Positions 23,180 through 34,948 of a stretch of 64,000 bases of DNA are shown piece after piece. Numbering within the stretch: position 1 is the first letter of the stretch; each line of letters opens with the position of its first letter. Position numbers and translations under genes: made by a program. Origin of the DNA: Cepaea nemoralis. Lineage: Eukaryota > Mollusca > Gastropoda > Stylommatophora > Helicidae. Location of the stretch: assembly GCA_014155875.1 (NCBI GenBank), contig JACEFZ010017415.1, positions 856,001-920,000 on the forward strand, in the 5' to 3' direction. The notes under the pieces were generated by a model. That model ran no database searches, was not told the origin of the DNA, and saw only the letters and a program-made list of their open reading frames with translations.

Positions 23180-24800
23180 TTCTTCTTCTTCTTTGCGTTC
23201 ATCCGGAGTGTTTTTTCAGATGTGATTGCGGTGTGTCTAGTTAGGCACCCTTGGATCGAAACCCTTAGGCCAACACATCCGGCTTTTAGCGTGCATTTTT
23301 GACCAGGTTAGCATTCCTGGGAGACTCTCACTTTTGTGGTACTGTCCACCTCCCAGCTGGTAAAGTTGGAAGAGTCGGAGACTGCACGGTCATCCCTCAA
23401 ATGAAGGCAGGGACAGTCCATAGCATTTTCCGCCATCCTGGGTGGCTTCCATAATTGCAGGGCCGGCACATAGCGCCCTGGTACTGGGCACACAGAGGGA
23501 ATCGTCACGTCCTGCTCATGGCTGCTTTAATTCCTCACTTCAATATATTGGGCATTTCGTTCACCCCGAGCCTTTCCCGCACAAACCAAGCTGGTCTGCA
23601 GTCAGTATCCACTAAGCGAGTTTTTCGGACATGTGCTTGTCGTTGTGTCCGTCAGAGCTGTTCCAGACACGTCGGACATTCGGAAACTACCTAGTCAGAG
23701 CTGTTCCGAACAAGAGCGGCATTCGGAAACTAGGTAGTCAGAGCTGTTCCTAGCACAAGAGACAATCGGACGAGACAATTCACTCGGACGTAATTGCGTA
23801 GTGTCAATTTTTAGTTTGCCACCCGTAGGACGACACTTCCGACTTCCGGCGGGCATTTTTTAATGAGGTTAGCCTTCCTCTGGTTTCGTAGCACGTAAGA
23901 CTGTTGTGATGTCGCCAACATCTCAGCTGGTCAATATAGAACGATCAGCGACATCGAGGTCGGCCCTCAAGGGAAGGCAGGGGCAGACCTTGGGCATTCC
24001 CTTGCTATCCAAGGAGGCTTCCATAATTGCAGAGCCGGCACATATTGCTCTGAGACTGGGCTCACCCGAGGAGTTGCCACGTCCTGCTCATGGCTGCTTT
24101 AGTTCCTCACTTCCATGTGTTGAGCAACCCGTTTGCCACTGATCGCTCAAACACACACCAGGAGCGGTCAGACTGCGAGCGACATCCACTCGGTAAGCTT
24201 TTTATTTTGACTTCAGACCACGCAATAGGTCCGCTCGCCGTGCGTTCCATTTTGCGTCATTGAGACGTTCTTCCACTTTTGTCTATACTCTCTGTGAGCT
24301 GGATACAGACAGTTTTCGTAGCCATTTCCTTCGACTGGGGCACTTTTCTGACTTTTCGTACTCGCTCACCAGGTAGGCTGCATGTGCTGCCGGCTCAGCA
24401 CCTTGCCTTCGTGCAGCAGTGGACGAGAAACGGCCTGGCCCTCTCATCCGGGAATCTCTCATATTCCCCAGCTGAGAGCCTTCGAACATGTAATAGAACT
24501 GAGCATGTAGCTTACTCAGTATCACGCTTCTATTCTCGGTAGGCGGGTATCGGCCTGGCTCTCAGATGTGAGGGTTTGTGGCTTAGAGGCGTTCAGCCAT
24601 AGCCCTCGACAGGGAGCCTTAAAACTTTTGACTGCTATCCTCAGTCACCTGCAGAGCAGCAGGTTGTGTCTCTCTTAGTCTGGTCCCTATCCCATATGCT
24701 GTCCGATATGTAGTTTTTTAACCCATCGGCAAGCACATGGGGTCGATGGGACACGCAAGCTCCCCCACCACGGCAAAGGTGGAGACACATCGGGGGAGAA
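23180..24800 (-). mobile_element. 1.6-kb (GAA)n-tailed noncoding repeat, copy 1
   Basis: Read on the minus strand it starts CCCCCGATGTGTCTCCACC and ends GGATGAACGCAAAGAAGAAG, a (GAA)n tail. The same unit lies in the opposite orientation at 52980-54500. Internally, a ~300-400-bp module with GCCGGCACAT, CCATGAGCAGGACG-like and CCTCATTAAAAAATGCCCGC blocks is repeated about three times. No convincing coding frame. The tail suggests retrotransposition by the family A machinery, whose 3' end is also GAA-rich (inference). Confidence 0.65.
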
Positions 24801-24872
24801 ATTAGTTATAATAGTCACTGCTATGGTCTAACACTGTTTTGTGTAAGCTGGAAAGTACAAATGAAGTATTAA

Positions 24873-25119
24873 TTATAACAGGTGTTGGAAATGTCCACAA
24901 CGGGCTTCAAGACATGACTGTACACGTCTCTTCATAATGTCAAATAGAAATACCTTCTGCAACGTGTTTGTTGTTATTTCTTGAATGGTAATTCTGATTG
25001 CTTCTTTCAGGTCCTCAGTTGTGAGTACATTATTTTTGTAAACATTCCCTTTTAAGAAACCCCATAGATAGGCGAACAGGCCAAATCCCAAGTGATATAT
25101 TATGCGATTTTCGAACATT

Positions 25120-25204
<85 letters not shown>

Positions 25205-25497
25205 CACAACAACAACAACAACAACAACAACGCAGTGATGCTCTATCTATGTGTGCAGTTGCACCATATTGCTGGAACCACGCTTCTTCAGTTTCACGTT
25301 CATTCAGCTGTTCTAAAAACAGGTTCCAGAATATCAGTACGGTACCGAACGGTGTGTATAGTGTTGTTGAAGACAATTGGTCCAATTAAACGTTTTCTAC
25401 TGACGGCACACCATGCCCCAATTTTCTCGTGTAGAGGCGCTTCATGAAATGCTTTGGGATTAAAAGTGCTCCAAATACGATTATTTTGGCTATTAAT
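24873..25497 (-). pseudogene. Mariner/DUF4817-type transposase, C-terminal half
   Basis: The minus strand reads NSQNNRIWSTFNPKAFHEA, then AWFQQYGATAHIDRAS (the second catalytic Asp motif of mariner, FQ.DGA..H, with D replaced by Y). It continues to WGFLKGNVYKNNVLTTEDLK and ends GHFQHLL. The region that should carry the last catalytic Asp (SPDLTP..F-WG) is replaced by a (CA)n/(CGCA)n/(AAC)n microsatellite at 25122-25231. The N-terminal half is at 27445-27936; the two join exactly if the 25503-27439 element and one copy of its 5-bp duplication are removed. Confidence 0.8.
25122..25231. repeat. (CA)n/(CGCA)n/(AAC)n microsatellite
   Basis: A compound microsatellite inside the transposase pseudogene, apparently replacing about 25 codons around its last catalytic aspartate. 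Confidence 0.9.
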
Positions 25498-25502
25498 GCA
25501 TC

Positions 25503-27439
25503 TGTGGGATTTGGAATTTAATATATGAGAATTATTTGCTTGTTTTGTCTAGGGGATCCCTAATGGGGATTATCTTTGATTCTCACTCGTTTCAGCTTTT
25601 GAGGTGATCATGGAATTCTACCACAAACACAAGAAGGAAAATACTTCATTTCTTTTTATAACTGTGTCTCTGCGTACTTCTCCATTCCCACTAATATCAC
25701 CTGCTAATTTTGATGTATATAGTGTTAGAGGACATTGATTGTTTACAAGATATATAACAACCACTGTTGAACAAACATCAACAAGCAATTGACGTAAACA
25801 TCAACATTGGAACATACAGTTAATCAGCAATTAAATCAAGATCTGATTAGACATATATACGTGTAATGGACACACTGAATTTCCAGAACAGGCATTGGAT
25901 GATATGCAATACCATAAACACATTAAAATGTATTAACCCCATTGTCCCAAAATCAATATCATTACACCCAAAACAACAATCATTATTTGGTTCTACTACC
26001 ATTGAAAATTGTACAGATGTAAAAATATAATGGTCTGAGTTCAGAAAAACCAAACATATAAAACCATTTGTTTCCAACACCATTTACAATTCTCATATTA
26101 AAAAATTAATGAGAAGGTGTCAGAATACTCAACCCAAAATATACACCCCATACATAATATTAAACTGATTATTTAAATTATGTTTTCCTGTATTGTCCTG
26201 GTGTACTGTTCATTAATCCTCTTCAATGCTTAGCAGATAATGTCCCTATTATCCGGGGACCGAAATAAATGTACTCACAGTTATGTTCTACTCACATTGT
26301 GTCCACTGTAATTGGCTGGTGAATCTTTTATAATCCATATTATTCGAAAATGAAATGTTACCTTAATCCCCTCCATGGGGCTGAATTCACGAATACTCTG
26401 TTGCAAGTGGGCTGTGTCCAATTGAAATTGAGGCCCAGGTCTGTCAAACCTTCAAGAGATCAAATTTGAGTCTTCGCACAAGGTACTTTCTTATATCATC
26501 TCATAGATGAAAAAGATGACGACTGTCCAGCAGCTCGGCTTATGTTATCTGTTTCCCAATTTGTTTCAAGAGGCTTTGTCACACACCCTGTTAATGTTGA
26601 TAGGCCATCCCACACTTGTGATGGGGCAGTCAGGCCGACATGGAACTAGCGTAGAGTTCTGATTCAGTATCTCGATTTCAGTGTAGGACATACAATGCTG
26701 AGAGTCATTCATTGGTTTCATCTGGGACTATGTCCAGGATTGTTCTGCTGAGGTCAAGGAATTCACGAAGAATAAATCCAGCACCCAAACTGTGAGTCGC
26801 AGACAGTCGAATGATTCCTTCTGCTGTGTATGTATACACCTTGACTCCATTAGTTTCTTTCAATGTCTTTGAGTTGGTATTTGAGTTGGTATTCAGGTCT
26901 TGGACCTTGGTTGTACTTTGCTTATTTTATACTCTTTCGGTGTCTTCCTATTAGTGTCCATATTTAGGACCTGGTGTTGATTCTACTGCTATAGGACTGT
27001 TATCGACGAGTTATTCATTGTTGAATATGAAACTGGGAATCCAACAGACAGCAGAAGAGTTCGTCCTTTGTTCTCTGACTGAATGACTACTAATCCCTGT
27101 GTTCAGTCTAGCGCCCGTCTTGGCCAGGTACTTGACCAATCTCGGTGCTTGGATTTAAACTAGGGCCACCTAAATTTGGCTGTCCTACGGGTCAGTCTAG
27201 CGCTGTTTTCTTCCCCCAACAGTATTAGGGTATTGTATTTTAAATTTTTAAATTTTGGATGGCTTGGCCACATGGCATGGACGAGACAGGAACACTGAGC
27301 TGATCCACGACACTGGTGATCGAGTGAAATGGCGAGTCATGACCGCCCACGCTTTCCGGCATGGCACATGATTGATTGATTGATTCATTTTAAAGCGTCA
27401 ATACTATGGGATTTTGTAGAGACGTTTTAATATACTACA
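25503..27439. mobile_element. TG...CA element with 5-bp duplication (probable solo LTR), copy 1
   Basis: It starts TGTGGGATTTGG and ends ATACTACA. It is flanked by GCATC (25498-25502) and GTATC (27440-27444). Removing it restores a continuous transposase reading (..LLSGY|INSQNNRIW..), which fixes the borders. No open frame of note and a single AATAAA at about 26264. A TG...CA border with 5-bp duplication is the signature of an LTR retrotransposon, so a solo LTR of 1.9 kb is the best call. A non-autonomous DNA transposon with short inverted ends (TGTGG/CCACA) is the alternative. Confidence 0.65.
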
Positions 27440-27444
27440 GTATC

Positions 27445-27936
27445 CAGATAGAAGAAACCATACCTCATCAAAGAAGAATGTTAAATCGAGAATTGACTCG
27501 TCTTCTTTAGCTAAAAATGCTTGAAATCGCGTGGAATAGATGACTCTGGATTGAGTATCACACTCTTTTAGATCAGACACAACAGAAATCCTGTATGGAT
27601 GACAATCTAATCGTTGTTTAAGAATTGTGTACACTGTGCTCACTGATACGTTCACTTGTTGCGAAATTTTCTTTAAGGACATAATTGGATTTTTCAGGAT
27701 TCTGTCTTGGATATCTAGACATTTTGCATCAGACACAACAGGTCTAGCAGATCGCGGAGCATCTTCAATATTTCCATAGCAAGAAATTTATTCAACAAAT
27801 TTCTAACCGTAATGCGATGAGGAGGTTGTTTATCGGAAAATCTTGCTATAAATCTTTCGTGTGTATCGACCACCATTTCGAAACAATTTTTCAACCAAAA
27901 AAAAAAAAAAATTCTTTCTTCCGTTGATAACACCAT
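27445..27936 (-). pseudogene. Mariner/DUF4817-type transposase, N-terminal half
   Basis: It starts MVLSTEERIF, a DUF4817-like helix-turn-helix opening, then RFSDKQPPHRITVRNLLNKF. A second frame has ISQQVNVSVSTVYTILKQ and ends with the catalytic FFDEVWFLLSGY (the D-E-FLLSGY block of mariner-type transposases). A poly(A) stretch at 27898-27911 distorts the N-terminus and there is a frameshift near 27720. DNA-mediated transposition in the IS630/Tc1/mariner superfamily is the family role; this copy cannot function. Confidence 0.75.
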
Positions 27937-28079
27937 TCTTTGCGGAGTGCAAAGAATTACCCCAGCAGACGACAGCCATTCGCTGCATATTGCTTCACGA
28001 TGGACTTCTTGATGACGTCATATACTTTATTTATCAAATTTGTTCTACATACAAAGTGTAGAAAGACTTTACAATCACC

Positions 28080-31000
28080 CGGTATATACACTCCCGCTCT
28101 TCCATTTTGTGCTGATCCTCTGTGTAGACTTGGATCCAGAGGTACTGTGGGAATTCTTTATCAAGGAAACTAATAGTGGCTCTTCTGAGTTGTATACTGT
28201 TCTATTCTTCTTTATGGAATAGTTCTTTCACCTTTGTCTTGATGTTTACTGGTAATCTATGTTCCTCTTTCCATGGAGTTCGTTCTTGGATAGTTTTCAG
28301 GATGATACCAACTGTGGGCAGATCAGTGGTTTTCGTGCTTCTTTTCAACCGCCCTGTAGCTAGATTTTCAAATGTGTTTTTCATAGGGTGGTCTTGCATG
28401 CTGAAGAACGTGAATGCTTGTATTAGCGTTTTTGTATCTCTGCAATCTCTCAGTGCACCTTGTCCAGCTCTTGTAGTGTGGTTGTTGATGCTGTAGTTGT
28501 TTACGCAGTTGACCCATATTTCAGGTGTGGTCCATTGATAAACTTTGCTAAGTATTTTCCCGCTGGTTCCCTATGGGGTTCCACTTAGTTTTCTCAGGAG
28601 TGCTATTTTACTTCTGGCCTTTGTTTCGGAGAGAAGGTAGACAGGGTGGTCACTTGTCAGTGTTTATGGGACAGATCATCTAATGCATTCACAGCTGTTT
28701 CTAGCGACCTGGTGGCCACTGATGCATGTTCATCTGTACTCTTCAGGACCAAGTCATCAGCATACATTGCCTCTTTAACTCCATGTGGTAGTTCGACTAT
28801 AAGATTATTTATGTAGATTTGGAAAAGTGTGTGGTGGTGGTGGTGGTGGGGGGGGGGGGGGGCGGACTCCTCCATGAGGAACACCGTGACACAGAAGTAC
28901 TTACTTGCTGTTTAGTCTGTCTATTTGCACTAGGGTTCTTCTGTTGTGCAAGTGTACTTTCACCCATTTGTATATTCATCAATTCGTTTTATAGTTTCTC
29001 GGTTTCTTCATCAAATCTTCTTTCCAGACTTTGTTGAAGGCTTTCTTTTAGTCTATACATGCCACAAGCACGCGTTTCTTCTGTTTGAATGCATGCTCAA
29101 TTTCTTGAGAGAGGTAGGTTGCCTGATCTTCAGTAAAGTAACGCTGTCTAAAGCCAGACTGTTGTGGCATAAGAAGATGTTCACTTGCAATGCACCACTG
29201 CAGTCTGTGATTGATGATGCGCTCCATTGTTTTGCAGGGACAGCTGAGAAGGCTATTTGGTCTGTAGCTGGAAGCACTGGAACTGTTTTTCCCTGATTTT
29301 AGGAGAGGTATCATGATTGCTTCTCTCCAGGTTTGTGAAACTGCCTTCGATCCAGCATTTATTGAACATCTGCAGCAGTTTTGTTTTGGCCATTGTTCCT
29401 AGGTTCTTGATGATTTCATTGGAAATACCATCAGCTTCTAGAGACTTCCTCATTTTTAGTTTTGATACTGCTATCTCCAGTTCGCAGATTGTGATAGGTT
29501 CCTCCAGCGCCTCATGTACTATTTTATTCTGTACTGTAAGTTACCTTTTCTTCCGAATCTCTTGTTATTTCTCTGGACTAATTCCGATGTTATTATCTTG
29601 TGCAAACGAATCCGTCATTATGTAGTGCAATCTTTGAGTTTCTCCATGTGCCCTCAATGTTAAGTTGTTTTACTAGCTTCCACAACTTCATTGTGTTTCT
29701 TTCGAAGTTCAGTGACTGTTTTCTTCTGCCAGCTTTTCCGCCTCGTCTGCAGCTTGAACCTGTAAATTTAGGCTTTTGATTGCTGGAATTTATTGTGGTG
29801 CTCTTGGCTGAGTTTTGGTCTAACTTGCTTTCTACAAACTTCTACATCATTATGCAACTGCTTCATTTCAATACTCCAGTACAGTTAATGTTGTTAATAA
29901 GTTCCTCATGGTACTGTTTCTCTTGCTGCTTATAGTATGCATTTGTCGAACTCTTCAACTACTTTATTTATGTCTTTATTTGTGTTCAGATTTCTAACCA
30001 ATAAGCTGATTCGATGATTGTACATTGCCCAGTCTGTTTTCTTGTAATTCTACGTTGCGAGGGTGCTGCTTTCACTAAGAAGCTCATTTTCTACAGTTAG
30101 AAAGACTTGCCGATGGTCACTGCCACCAAGCTGTTTCCCAACAATTCGTGTAATGTTTCACTCCAGGTCTGATGAGTGAAGAGCCAGGTCAGGTGTAGTA
30201 GTAGTATGCCATGATCTCGAGTAGAATATATGTGGGTCAGTCGGCTTGCTAATCAAGATACATCTATTCTCATCCTGCCAGTCTTCCGGTCTCTTTCCTC
30301 TCTGGTACACATGATCATAGCCCCAGCTCTGAGAGTGGCTGTTGAAATCGCCACACACAGTCATTTTTGCTTTAATAGTAATGTGTTCAGTGCATGTGGG
30401 CGATCATTAGTACAATTGTAATTGATCAGATGTTGATCTGTTTGTTTATTTTAAGCTTAAGTGTCTAATACTCGGCCCCTTATATATGTAAACTTCAATT
30501 CGGGAAGCATTGGTAGTATTCTCTACAAGAGTCAATATCCCACCTTTTGCCTGTTCTTTTGGTCAGATCGGTAGCACTGGTAGCCACTTATTTTGAAGAC
30601 CACGTTTTCATTGAGGTGAGTTTCTTGCAAGCAAATACACTTACCTGTTCTTGATTTAGGATGTTTTCTAGCTCTATGTTTTTGTTGTTGACTCCTTCCG
30701 CATTTCAGTGCATTATTTTCAGTCTCTGCTTGGTATGACCAGATGTTCTTTTCTCTGTTATCCTGGCTCCACAGGACATCTGAGAAGGATTTCCAGTCAT
30801 TTTGATTGGACTCTGTCGAGGAATTTGGCCCGGTATTGCATCCGCCTGGGTGTCCATAGCAGGCCGAGCACCATAACGTTTTGCAGTAATCGACACATTC
30901 CATGGTGTGATTGCGTGGCATCCTAATTTCCGTTGTGGCGGCTGGTTTCCTTCGGCTTCAGCACATTTCCATTGCTAGAGTAGACTGTATTCTCACTCGA

Positions 31001-31251
31001 GTTTAGTTATGCATGTACACACGTGTCTGTGCCTGTATGTGATTACAGATATATCTAGAGCAGTCTGGTTTCACGGAGCCAGAGACTCGCCGTTGCCCCT
31101 TCTCCTGTTAAAACTGTTCCGCAACGTGAAGGCCAGAAGTTGGACTTCTGCTGCCAGAAGTGATGAATGCACAAGTCTTCGGGGTATTTCGCAAGGCCGG
31201 GCGTTCACCGCAACTTTGCATCCCCGACTATTATAACAGCAATGTGGAACC
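28080..31251 (-). mobile_element. Family A LINE copy 2, 3' truncated
   Basis: From the GGTTCC 5' end at 31251 leftwards: endonuclease (CLQETHLNENVVFKISGYQ; CGDFNSHSQSWGYDH), then RT (MRKSLEADGISNEIIKNLG; QSGFRQRYFTEDQATYL; MYADDLVL), thumb and the first RNase H bases. It is truncated inside RNase H at about 28080, next to the transposase flank. Many frameshifts, and a G14 tract at 28849. Confidence 0.85.
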
Positions 31252-31299
31252 TGAGGGGAAAAAAAACTGAGACGCCTGATTTCTTTTTGTATATCAGGA

Positions 31300-31430
31300 T
31301 TTCTTTTTAATTTTTCATATCCTATTTACAGGACATCGCTGACAACACCAGCACTGCTGTTGCTGATTTCTTGACAAGTTTACGTTCAGTAGTTTGCCAT
31401 TGCTTTCTGAACGACAGGTTCCCATACTAT
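31300..31430 (-). mobile_element. SINE body fragment
   Basis: It shares ACGTTCAGTAGTTTGCCATT and GCTTTCTGAACGAC with the SINE at 16925-17165 but lacks a recognisable tRNA-like head. Confidence 0.55.
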
Positions 31431-31624
31431 CACGTTAAAATCAGCGCGACACGGTATGATATCAAGATTAGAAGACGTAAATATCACAGTGTTCTAATTA
31501 TCTGTTTTGCTTATTTCTTTATTCCGGTATTACAGTTTCAGATATAAGTTTATGGCCTCTAGAGATAGGTTTTCGGTCTTAAGTACACAAACCCAAATAA
31601 AAGAAATGACACCTTTCCTTTCAG

Positions 31625-31869
31625 AATACTAGAAAAGAAACAGAAAAATGCTAAAGTAGATTCAGTAAGACGCTTCGGCCAAACACTGAACCCAAAATAT
31701 TGGCGGCAAACAAAATCAAAACCACCGCCTTTACCACATCCATCTGCTCTGGGACCATCCTACTTTACCATAAACCAGACTAGAACAGATGACATGGGCT
31801 TCACTTCAGTCTTCAGTGAATCTATGAAAGATGAATCTACAAGCTTGGAACTTATCACAACAAGAGAGG
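31625..31869 (+). CDS. CABIT-domain adaptor, exon 2
   Basis: An 81-codon internal exon (245 bases) after the acceptor CCTTTCCTTTCAG at 31624 and before the donor GAGAGG|GTGAGT at 31870. It begins by completing codon 670 (GG|A, Gly), then ILEKKQKNAKVDSVRRFGQ and KSKPPPLPHPSALGP, and ends in ELITTRE plus one base. A proline-rich patch and Ser/Thr-rich sequence fit a disordered adaptor tail. Phases match both neighbours (2 in, 1 out), and no other frame is open. It was found by splice logic because it has no start codon. The gene's role is as described at exon 1. Confidence 0.75.
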
Positions 31870-32069
31870 GTGAGTAGCAGAAACCCATTTGTTATCTGCT
31901 CTATGTGGTGTTAAAACTTAGCTGCTGCTTCTGCAATATTATTTCAAAATGTTCTCGTAAATTGTTTTTGGTTTAAAAACTAATGATGTGGTTACTATAC
32001 ACAATTAGCTATACAAAAGGTAGTCTTTTGCATAATGGAAAACAAGAATACAAAGCTTCAATTGTAGCG

Positions 32070-32600
32070 AAGAGTGTTGAAGGAGTATATCACCATCATG
32101 TGCCGTGCTGATCATGATCATGTACCATGCCAATCATCTTCATGTGCCATGCGTGTGCGGTCATGTTTCGCCATCCCGCACGATCACCTGAGTCGTGGAT
32201 CGGCTGTTTTCCTTTTTCGGCCATACCACGTGGTCAAGTCATTCAGATATTTATTTCTCTGCCTTCCCCTTGTTATTTTGTCATCAATCTTGCGAGTTCA
32301 TACTAGTTTATTTTTTCTCATAACGTGCTAAAAATATTGTGGCTGGTTGCGTCTATTTTTTCTAAATCAGGCTACGGATTTCATTTGCTTCTTGTAAGAC
32401 TTACTCGTTGTTTTTTTTTTCTGTCCATGGTATTCTTTACATTTTCCTCAGAAATCACATATCCACTACCAGTAGATGTTTTTCATCTTGTCTATTTATT
32501 GTCCCCGCTTCACATCCATACAGAAGTACAGGTCCAATGTAGCACTTCAAAAATCTTTTTTTCTCGTTGCAATTGACATCTTTTTATTGGCAAGTATGTT
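32070..32600 (-). mobile_element. Family F LINE 3' fragment
   Basis: Matches the minus-strand family F sequence at 58365-58755 and 61157-61250, including ATC-rich 3' sequence (32090-32150), AGATGTTTTTCA and GTCCCCGCTTCACATCCATAC. It is uninterrupted here, which identifies the target site of the 58760-61156 insertion. Confidence 0.65.
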
Positions 32601-32639
32601 TTCCATCGGGTTAGCATCTTTTCTCCATTAATCCCGAAT

Positions 32640-32835
32640 ACTCTCGTAGTCAACGTGAGCGGACGAGAATTAGAAGTGGTTCGAGTCACGCTTGTGACTT
32701 ATGAGAGTATGCAGCCGGTCGCTCAGAAAGTCGTGGCGTGCTGATGAGCGTAATCTAGCCTAGGAATCAACATACAGCTGAAAGATGCTGGTGTTGACCG
32801 CAATATCCTGAAACAGGATGGAACGCGGGAAAAAA
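32640..32835 (+). mobile_element. tRNA-derived SINE
   Basis: The head contains GTGGTTCGAGTCACG (B box). The body has AGATGCTGGTGTTGACCGCA and CCTGAAACAGGATGG, followed by an A9 tail. It is the same family as 16925-17165, in plus orientation. Confidence 0.6.
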
Positions 32836-33054
32836 AAATGTTTTCCATCTTGCACAAGGCAACCTTCACCATAGAAATTGAAGTACGATATTGAAGCTAA
32901 CTTTTAGACGACGAAGGATATCTGCGTTGAACTGATATCAACTTATGATTGCATGTTCTGTACACTAAGTCTGTCAACATGATTACTTTTCAAAAGAAAC
33001 CTCCGTGTGTTCATTATAAATCAAGGTTGGCGGTTGGCAGCTATGTGAATAGTC

Positions 33055-33328
33055 ACTGTGAGGGCTGGTCTTGTTCGCAAGATCAGTCCCGCGACTAGCA
33101 TTTAGTTCAGTTTTAGTAATAAACTAATTTAAACTGAACTAAACGCTAATCACGAGCCAGACCAGTTTAGTTTACAACTAAACTAAACTGGTCTGGCTCG
33201 CAATATCAGCCCCGCGTCTAGCGTCCGTTGTCTCTTATGGCTGTGTGAGATGTACCCAGTCGGGATCTTCCTAACCGCAAGTTAGCGAGGCAGGCGTTTC
33301 AAGAATTTAACCGCATCCTGAAGCCAGT
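33055..33328. other. Palindromic intronic sequence left of the giant element
   Basis: Two adjacent imperfect hairpins (about 33102-33146 and 33157-33196, the latter CCAGACCAGTTTAGTTTAC plus its complement) and nearly repeated CCCGCG.CTAGC blocks. No gene. It may be part of the same rDNA spacer fragment that continues right of the giant element (inference). Confidence 0.45.
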
Positions 33329-33361
33329 GTCGTGAGTAGTAAGGAATGTTGAAATGGACTC

Positions 33362-33432
33362 GAAAATCTGGAGCAATACGTCATAGATGACGTCATTTTT
33401 TACTATATGAAGTGTATGGCTCCAGATTGAAA
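33362..33432. promoter_or_regulatory. Subterminal hairpin with CRE-like palindrome, left end
   Basis: AATCTGGAGC and GCTCCAGATT form a 10-bp stem around about 45 bases that contain GATGACGTCATT. TGACGTCA is a perfect CREB/ATF-type palindrome. The same block is conserved at the right end (about 51047-51117), suggesting a role in end recognition, replication or transcription (inference). Confidence 0.6.
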
Positions 33433-33444
33433 ACGGGCCTCATT

Positions 33445-34869
33445 TTTGACATTTCGGAGGGTATTTTCTTTGGTTATGTCTGGTTGTCACGTCCGGTTGT
33501 CACTTCCTGTTGACTACTTCATGTTGACTTCCGATCCGAGGGCGGGTGGCGGCGGCGACGGGCGGAGCGGCGCAAACCGGACGTCGTCACGTGAACTGGC
33601 GCGTTCCGCCGCGAACCGGGGCACCACGTTGGCGCGAACCGGACCGGGCACACAATGTGATCGAGCCCCAGTCATGTAGATATCGAACCCTTCGATGAGG
33701 AACTCTAAGTCAATATGACAGATTGGAAAAATAATTTATTCCATCACTCGAGTTGCCTCGAGTATCCAGAGTTGGATACATAAATAAACATTTCCACGGC
33801 TCAGCATGATAGCTTCGGCAGGTGTCCATAGTGGGCACCCATGTATCAACTCTAAGCGAGTGGTGAAAATCTCGTTTTAAAATATACTAGACAGGCATAA
33901 TTTATTATTAAAAAATTAAGCGTAATAAATTAATAAATGGCTAAATATCTAGTATGTATAACGGAGATTATTAATGTGAATATAAAACTATTATTCTCAT
34001 ATTATATAATCAACATCGTATTAAAATATCTTTGAAAATTAAAATCTATTATAATATCCCAAATTATTTCCCCTTAATAAAGAATAGTCTTCCCTTTTTT
34101 CTCCCCTTAATCTCCCCCTGAACGGTAGTGTTTACCTGTGTGCACAGGCAAGCAGTAATCGCTCCGCCCATCTCATGCCCGCGAGAAATATAGTAGTCAC
34201 TGGCCAACGATCACCACTGATAACCGTGCTGATAAATGTGACTTTAATTACGCCTCGATCTCTAGTCGCATTCTACCGAGTAGAAGGTATAATAATGCCG
34301 CGTAGTGAGATTTGGAATGTAGAGGCTTTAAATGTACATGCAGTCGCGTTAGAAATATATATATATAGTGAATATGTGTGTACATGTATGTACGTATGTG
34401 CGTGCATGTGTGTGTATGTGTGTGCGCATGGATGTGTGTATGTGTGCGAGCATGTATGTGTGTATGTGTGTGTGAAACGTGTGTGTGTGCAATGCAAATG
34501 TGTGTGTGCATATTGTGCATGCGAGCGCATGTGCGCACTTGTACGAAACTGAAATATTTCCTTCACCTGACATCTATAACTGCAATAATGTCTCTTGCAT
34601 GTGTGCGCAGGTGCCTGTGTGTGGGTGCGTGTGTTAGTCTGCTTGCCTGCGCGCTCATGTGCGCGCTCGTTCGAAACTTAAATATTTTCCTTCGCTTGAC
34701 ATCTATAACTGCAATGATGTCTCTTGCGTGTGTGCACGTGTGTGTGGATGCGTGTATGTGTGTGTGGGTGTGTGTGTGCGTGCTTGTACGAAACTTACAT
34801 ATTTTCCTTCATCTGACATCTATAACTGCAATGATGTCTCTTGTATGTGTGCGCACGTGTGTGTGGGTT

Positions 34870-34948
<79 letters not shown>

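Noticed and set aside
25503..27439. hAT or Tc1-type non-autonomous DNA transposon
   Set aside because: Target duplication is 5 bp rather than 8 bp or TA; TG...CA ends fit an LTR better, although a DNA element is not excluded.
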